Assembly (NCBI GenBank): GCA_034440595.1
Contig: JAWXCH010000103.1
Location: 1-11,392 of the forward strand
Direction: 5' to 3'
Length of the DNA stretch: 11,392 bases
DNA from: JAWXCH01 sp034440595
GTDB lineage: Bacteria > Planctomycetota > Planctomycetia > Pirellulales > JALHPA01
The position numbers and the translations under genes were made by a program. How positions within the stretch are numbered: the first letter of the stretch is position 1; every line of letters starts with the position of its first letter. Positions 9,501 to 11,392 of this stretch are shown here, in pieces. The notes beneath the pieces were generated by a model. It made no database searches. It worked only from the letters and a program-made list of their open reading frames with translations, and was not told the origin of the DNA.

Positions 9501-9695
9501 AGTGACGACTTCGGCAAAGCATTGAGCTTCGCCGATGCGACGCTGTGCGCGCTCGTCCCAAATCCGAGTGACCGGCGCATGTGTAGCCAAGAAGTACGGC
9601 CGATCATCTGCCGACAAGAGAGCAACACCGGCGCTGCTAATCGCCTTGCGGACGTTGGCGGGATCCCAGCAGGGTTCAATCGGCTTGATAGACAT
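6474..9695 (-). CDS. dpdH: DpdH, large AAA-type ATPase (1073 aa)
   Basis: P-loop ATPase of the Dpd restriction arm. The N-terminal region has Walker A GNPGTGKS (76-83), Walker B IFIED (305-309) after hydrophobic LAIF, and a sensor-1-like strand AVLGLTEA (337-344). An insertion of about 220 residues separates the Walker motifs. After the ATPase comes a CxxCx5CH cluster (C414, C417, C423, H424), a possible metal site. A Pro/Thr/Gln linker (about 570-590, QPVTP repeats) leads to a helical C-terminal half with 'KAGEKFQKDE' and 'RNHAMIVERLKAVND' stretches. The last 75 residues are acidic and Ser/Glu-rich, probably disordered. ATG 9695 has GAGGAAG (9708-9702) six bases upstream and lies 3 nt after the dpdG stop. 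The tail overlaps dpdI. The role as motor or loader for the helicase and nuclease is inference. Confidence 0.85.
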   Translation of the reverse strand: MSIKPIEPCWDPANVRKAISSAGVALLSADDRPYFLATHAPVTRIWDERAQRRIGEAQCFAEVVTGRGDVMAAVHGNPGTGKSHLIHWLKLRTDDALSRGELKGICTILIQRSTGTLKDALSQMIQQLGSAFHKHLEPVRQALEKIGDHTAKEKLLMALSLELGSLRQNRDKPALPRSLKSLSEACRSEGFGRWLCRIGGPLDLNIRRLNEPAGMDGATEMAEFSAVDLSPTPEYRDPRHSSEAVRDLLDELDDDRELRLEAAAEMNDALRYAIQEVTGLGGNKLREVFDEIRRELKAQGQILAIFIEDVSAMGELDTEVINAVEPQPRPELCNMIAVLGLTEAGFARLRDNVRQRLTHTYSIGTAAAGDWREDPDETAKLAARYLNAIRLDEASVRRIAEHRRTVSDITESKCTLCPQVELCHQVFGSVTLGGVEVGMFPLTKAAPSRLLNALATDRPGIQRTPRGLLAQTMIPILSDRGNAVDLASVPPATLPVNVPTFDYWTAFAQTYCSGAGWTDEERQRLRIATGLWFDLPSNAQAEDLASALQPILIHFGFPKLSRNVKPAEARPKPVTPTPQPVTPQPVTSPASRKLNEFLQRLNRWKAGEKFQKDEEPRRLLAGLIRRAIAWDEEQVPTHVWKSLIQDKYEYVQIEGQTSNPVTSFLLSFPRNDETYHALEALAQFEHVGNGSWKFKYGGIYQRYVSRWLRRNHAMIVERLKAVNDVDASKPVAAAVRFLAAVAMFRSRLRLPDKRDDLVREVLANIWDDAGKPLSLSPAIGKLIEDMQSRCNTVRSFLFDELNVPQGATGGINFIDPRPILEHAEAFASDLMIKPLPEVYFSSYWKSRYVAMQRMAAYATLATAIASERQCLNDLLAQIKSTIESSGVILCDAQESMTAYCKALNEVMIAKKESRQSARPDPTFDPLWQRRIYAENSDSWGRAIRRGLEVIASTKNLDVLLFDPKQVKEATISLQSADRFLRDFKGELDELEASLFPDQADAGLEAEVLKLLSELSGVAGPSSSQQADESTSESEIRDRALESEEGTDANDVQSGRTSTADRVSPRKEQAGEAD
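6562..6568 (-). promoter_or_regulatory. Ribosome binding site of dpdI inside dpdH
   Basis: AGGAAGG on the minus strand, five bases before ATG 6556 and inside the Ser/Glu-rich tail of dpdH. It supports the long 83-nt overlap as real and not an over-extended start. Confidence 0.7.
7936..7980 (-). repeat. 15-bp tandem repeat in dpdH coding a Pro-rich linker
   Basis: Two units of 15 bp (7936-7950 and 7951-7965) differ at one base; a third, degenerate unit follows (7966-7980). On the coding strand they give repeats of QPVTP and then PTP. The in-frame unit length means copy-number changes would lengthen or shorten the linker without breaking dpdH. Confidence 0.75.
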
Positions 9696-9698
9696 GTG

Positions 9699-10553
9699 CT
9701 ACTTCCTCGCCGTCAGTTCGATTGCAACCAATCTCGGCCCGCTGAGTCCTGTCGGGTCGGATTGCTCAAGACCCCATCCTTCGGCGTCCTGAGATGCGTC
9801 AAGGCGAATGATTCCCTCGTCGTGCAGGTCTAAGAGTGCCTGGGCTAGTCCGATCGACAAGAGATGTTGAGACTGATTGTTGTTATTGGCGGCCTTTGCA
9901 AACAGCGCTCCGCCATCGAGCTCAGGACATGCCTGTCCCAGTGACACAATAAACGCCTCATCGTCCAATCTCTTTGCTTTTCCAAAAATTCCAGAGAGGG
10001 CTCGCCGAACCCTTCCGTACGGATTGCAGTTGAAGGATTCGGACGAATCATACCAGCCAAGTCCTGCCCATCGCATCCACCGATGCATCCCCGTCACCTT
10101 CTCGGCGTTGAAAGGGTTTGGCATCGCTTGGTCTTGAAATACGTCTCGATTGAAATCCCTCGCCCATTCATCTCCTTTTCTGCCAACGTCACTGGAGCCC
10201 ACACTTAACATATACGCGTAGAACAATGCAAAATAAGGTTCAACCGATATACCAGACAGAACGATCCGGTCGAAGGCCTCAAGTAGCAGTTCGCGCGTCG
10301 CTCGCTTTCCCATTTTGTCTGCTCCTACCAGTACCAGTCTACCTCCGTCGTCTTCGACTAATGACAGTTCCTTCGCCGCGCGTAGCACAGCCTTTGCCTG
10401 ACCGCGCTGAGGATTGACATGCGGTAGTCCGTCAGGTTGAAGCAGGTTGTAAAGCATATCCGCATCAACAACACGTTTGTCTCGCCTGAGATTCCGAAGC
10501 ACATCGATTAGAACCTCCAGACGCGCTGGAGTGGTGATTGCATCCGTAAACAT
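9699..10553 (-). CDS. dpdG: DpdG, accessory protein (284 aa)
   Basis: Protein of the Dpd restriction arm without a known enzymatic activity. Residues 8-76 look like a winged-helix fold: TPARLEVLIDVLRNL, then DADMLYNLLQP, then GQAKAVLRAAKELSLVEDD and a GGRLVLV beta hairpin. This suggests DNA or partner binding. The middle (about 95-205) is aromatic-rich (EPYFALFYAYML, MHRWMRWAGLGWYD), and a C-terminal domain follows, ending ELTARK. No catalytic or transmembrane motif is clear; the YFALFYAYML stretch is too short and broken by its context. The start is ATG 10553, with a strong GGAGG at 10564-10560 and a TGATG overlap with the frame-restored end of dpdF. A GTG at 10583 would add ten residues but has no ribosome site. 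dpdH follows after 3 nt. Confidence 0.78.
   Translation of the reverse strand: MFTDAITTPARLEVLIDVLRNLRRDKRVVDADMLYNLLQPDGLPHVNPQRGQAKAVLRAAKELSLVEDDGGRLVLVGADKMGKRATRELLLEAFDRIVLSGISVEPYFALFYAYMLSVGSSDVGRKGDEWARDFNRDVFQDQAMPNPFNAEKVTGMHRWMRWAGLGWYDSSESFNCNPYGRVRRALSGIFGKAKRLDDEAFIVSLGQACPELDGGALFAKAANNNNQSQHLLSIGLAQALLDLHDEGIIRLDASQDAEGWGLEQSDPTGLSGPRLVAIELTARK
9702..9708 (-). promoter_or_regulatory. Ribosome binding site of dpdH
   Basis: GAGGAAG on the minus strand, six bases before ATG 9695 and embedded in the last codons of dpdG (Thr-Ala-Arg-Lys). It supports coupling of dpdG and dpdH translation. Confidence 0.7.
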
Positions 10554-10768
10554 CAACCACCTCCGTCGTTGGTGTCGATCCACTGCCGCCAGTCAGTGAA
10601 TAAACGAGATCCGCTGGACATCAGCAAATGCCGGCCAGTCGGCTCAATGTAAAATGGCCCGCAGAAGAGGTGTGAAATCCGGCGTCCCTTCCTCAATGCG
10701 AGTCCTTTAGCACTCGGGTGGTTAATATGAATGAACGCAACATCCTCGGCCTTGTAATCAGGAATGGG
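10553..10768 (-). pseudogene. dpdF: Displaced C-terminal 70 residues of dpdF (-1 frame)
   Basis: Reading the minus strand one base earlier from the CCC run gives IPDYKAEDVAFIHINHP, then about 50 more coherent residues including RRISHLFCGPFYIEP and SRLFTDWRQWID. It ends with TGA at 10555-10553, whose A is the first base of the dpdG ATG (TGATG). This fills the apparent gap 10692-10554, which would be the only sizeable non-coding stretch in the operon. Adding one C to the coding-strand CCC (plus-strand GGG, 10766-10768) joins it to the DpdF fragment as DNP-IPDYK, giving 279 residues in the window. The -1 frame is closed upstream by TGA at 10777-10775, so the shift must lie between there and 10695. 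No canonical X XXY YYZ slippery heptamer is present, which argues against programmed frameshifting. A C-terminal truncation by mutation or an assembly error are both possible. Confidence 0.72.
10560..10564 (-). promoter_or_regulatory. Ribosome binding site of dpdG
   Basis: GGAGG on the minus strand, six bases before ATG 10553. It decides the start in favour of ATG 10553 over the upstream GTG 10583. It lies within the frame-restored dpdF tail (Gly-Gly-Gly codons), so its G-rich sequence is also coding. Confidence 0.75.
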
Positions 10769-11392
10769 TTGTCTTCATCGACAGTGTCCATCCGAAACAA
10801 GTCCGACCTCCCTTGCGCAATTTCACCGATCTGCTTCAGGATGGTTGCGAACAGGTCTCCCCGGATCGGGCAGTCCACCACAAACCTTCTAATTTGCTTA
10901 CGACGAATACATTGTCGCACCAACTCGCGAAACATGACCTGATTGGCGCCAACCGGTTCCGGACAATTCCCAATCACTTCGAGAGACGGAACAACAGAAT
11001 CTATTGGCTCATTCGTTACAGGTTCGACTGGTAGCGGCGGGCACACACCCATCTGCGTCTTTGTCCGACGGCAATGTCTGCATCCACCGCAAACCGCAAC
11101 TGTTCCCTTTCCGTAGGTTCGTCGCAACAGCTTTTTAGTGCATGTATTTCCGGTGAGGTACTCGCGCATCTGATTCAGGCCATCGGCAGCCTCAGCGAGT
11201 TCCAAGTCGCGTTGCTCTGCGATGCTTGTGCCGAGGTTATTCGTGTCGGGCATAAAATCTAATATGCGGATCGTTAGCCACTCCGAAGCATCCTCCTCGT
11301 CTGTTCCGTCTTCGTATTCAATGTCGAGAAGCTCAAGCTTCTTCGCGCGGATGAGTTGCAGGATGAGTCGCTTGTTCCACAAGGCATTTTGC
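10693..11392 (-). CDS. dpdF: DpdF, RecQ-like helicase, C-terminal part, frameshifted (partial at window edge)
   Basis: The open frame enters from the right edge (first whole codon at 11391) and runs 232 codons to TGA at 10695-10693. The helicase motor must lie outside the window. What is visible is the post-motor region: ALWNKRLILQL, then a RecQ-type zinc site with C84, C101, C104 and C107 of this fragment (NTCTKKLL, then VCGGCRHCR). After it come a Pro/Val linker and an alpha/beta region (RRFVVDCPIRGDLF, LKQIGEIAQG). RecQ-family enzymes unwind DNA 3' to 5'; here the enzyme would serve the Dpd restriction arm. The last 24 or so residues in this frame (after DNP) are out-of-frame nonsense caused by a -1 frameshift at 10766-10768. 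The true C-terminus continues in the other frame to 10553. Confidence 0.75.
   Translation of the reverse strand, partial: QNALWNKRLILQLIRAKKLELLDIEYEDGTDEEDASEWLTIRILDFMPDTNNLGTSIAEQRDLELAEAADGLNQMREYLTGNTCTKKLLRRTYGKGTVAVCGGCRHCRRTKTQMGVCPPLPVEPVTNEPIDSVVPSLEVIGNCPEPVGANQVMFRELVRQCIRRKQIRRFVVDCPIRGDLFATILKQIGEIAQGRSDLFRMDTVDEDNPFLITRPRMLRSFILTTRVLKDSH

Noticed and set aside
10554..10692. Possible intergenic promoter or attenuator between dpdF and dpdG
   Set aside because: The stretch reads as coherent protein in the -1 frame up to TGATG; I saw no convincing -10/-35 pair or terminator hairpin.
10695..10777. Programmed -1 frameshifting in dpdF
   Set aside because: No X XXY YYZ slippery heptamer or obvious downstream stem lies in the permitted interval. 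A lost base in the C run is simpler, though not proven.
1..11392. CRISPR, tRNA, insertion sequence or phage attachment site
   Set aside because: I saw no regularly spaced repeats, terminal inverted repeats, transposase or tRNA-like sequence; the window is filled by the operon.

Overview
The window is a single block of minus-strand genes. I read it as most of the restriction arm of a Dpd (7-deazapurine-in-DNA) restriction-modification island. In transcription order, from right to left, it holds the 3' part of dpdF (RecQ-like helicase), then dpdG, dpdH (large AAA-type ATPase), dpdI, dpdJ (large SF2 helicase), dpdK (small phospholipase D-like protein), and the 5' part of a gene that is probably dpdD, cut by the left edge. 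The names rest on the combination of gene order, sizes and motifs (RecQ zinc site, Walker A/B ATPase of about 1,070 aa, DEVH helicase of about 1,500 aa, HxK/GSxN PLD half-site) and on my memory of the family, not on a search. Known Dpd loci also carry dpdA, dpdB and dpdC (insertion and conversion of the modified base), dpdE (SNF2-type helicase) and often preQ0 synthesis genes. None of those is in this window, so they should lie outside it if the system is complete.

Layout: 11392-10693 is the dpdF 3' part with an early stop. From 10766-10768 to 10553 the rest of dpdF continues in another frame. After it come dpdG 10553-9699, dpdH 9695-6474, dpdI 6556-5852, dpdJ 5818-1277, dpdK 1280-738 and dpdD 741-1. 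There is essentially no non-coding DNA. Junctions are TGATG (ancestral dpdF/dpdG), a 3-nt gap (dpdG/dpdH), an 83-nt overlap (dpdH/dpdI), 33 nt (dpdI/dpdJ), ATGA (dpdJ/dpdK) and ATGA (dpdK/dpdD). This indicates one transcript with translational coupling; its promoter must lie to the right of the window. I saw no tRNA, rRNA, CRISPR array, insertion sequence or convincing terminator.

The main anomaly is in dpdF. The apparent 139-nt gap before dpdG is not intergenic. Its sequence reads as good protein in the -1 frame and ends in a stop overlapping the dpdG start. One missing C in the coding-strand CCC run (plus-strand GGG at 10766-10768) explains it. It is either a real frameshift mutation or a homopolymer error in the assembly.

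Host: a bacterium using clear Shine-Dalgarno sites (GGAGG, AGGAAGG, GAGGAAG), with moderately high GC by eye. I cannot assign a phylum. Functionally, DpdH, DpdJ and DpdF supply ATP-driven motors, DpdK is the only nuclease-like fold visible, and DpdG, DpdI and DpdD lack recognisable catalytic motifs and may be adaptors or recognition subunits. The helicase-plus-PLD pairing resembles the layout of DISARM (DrmA/DrmB/DrmC).
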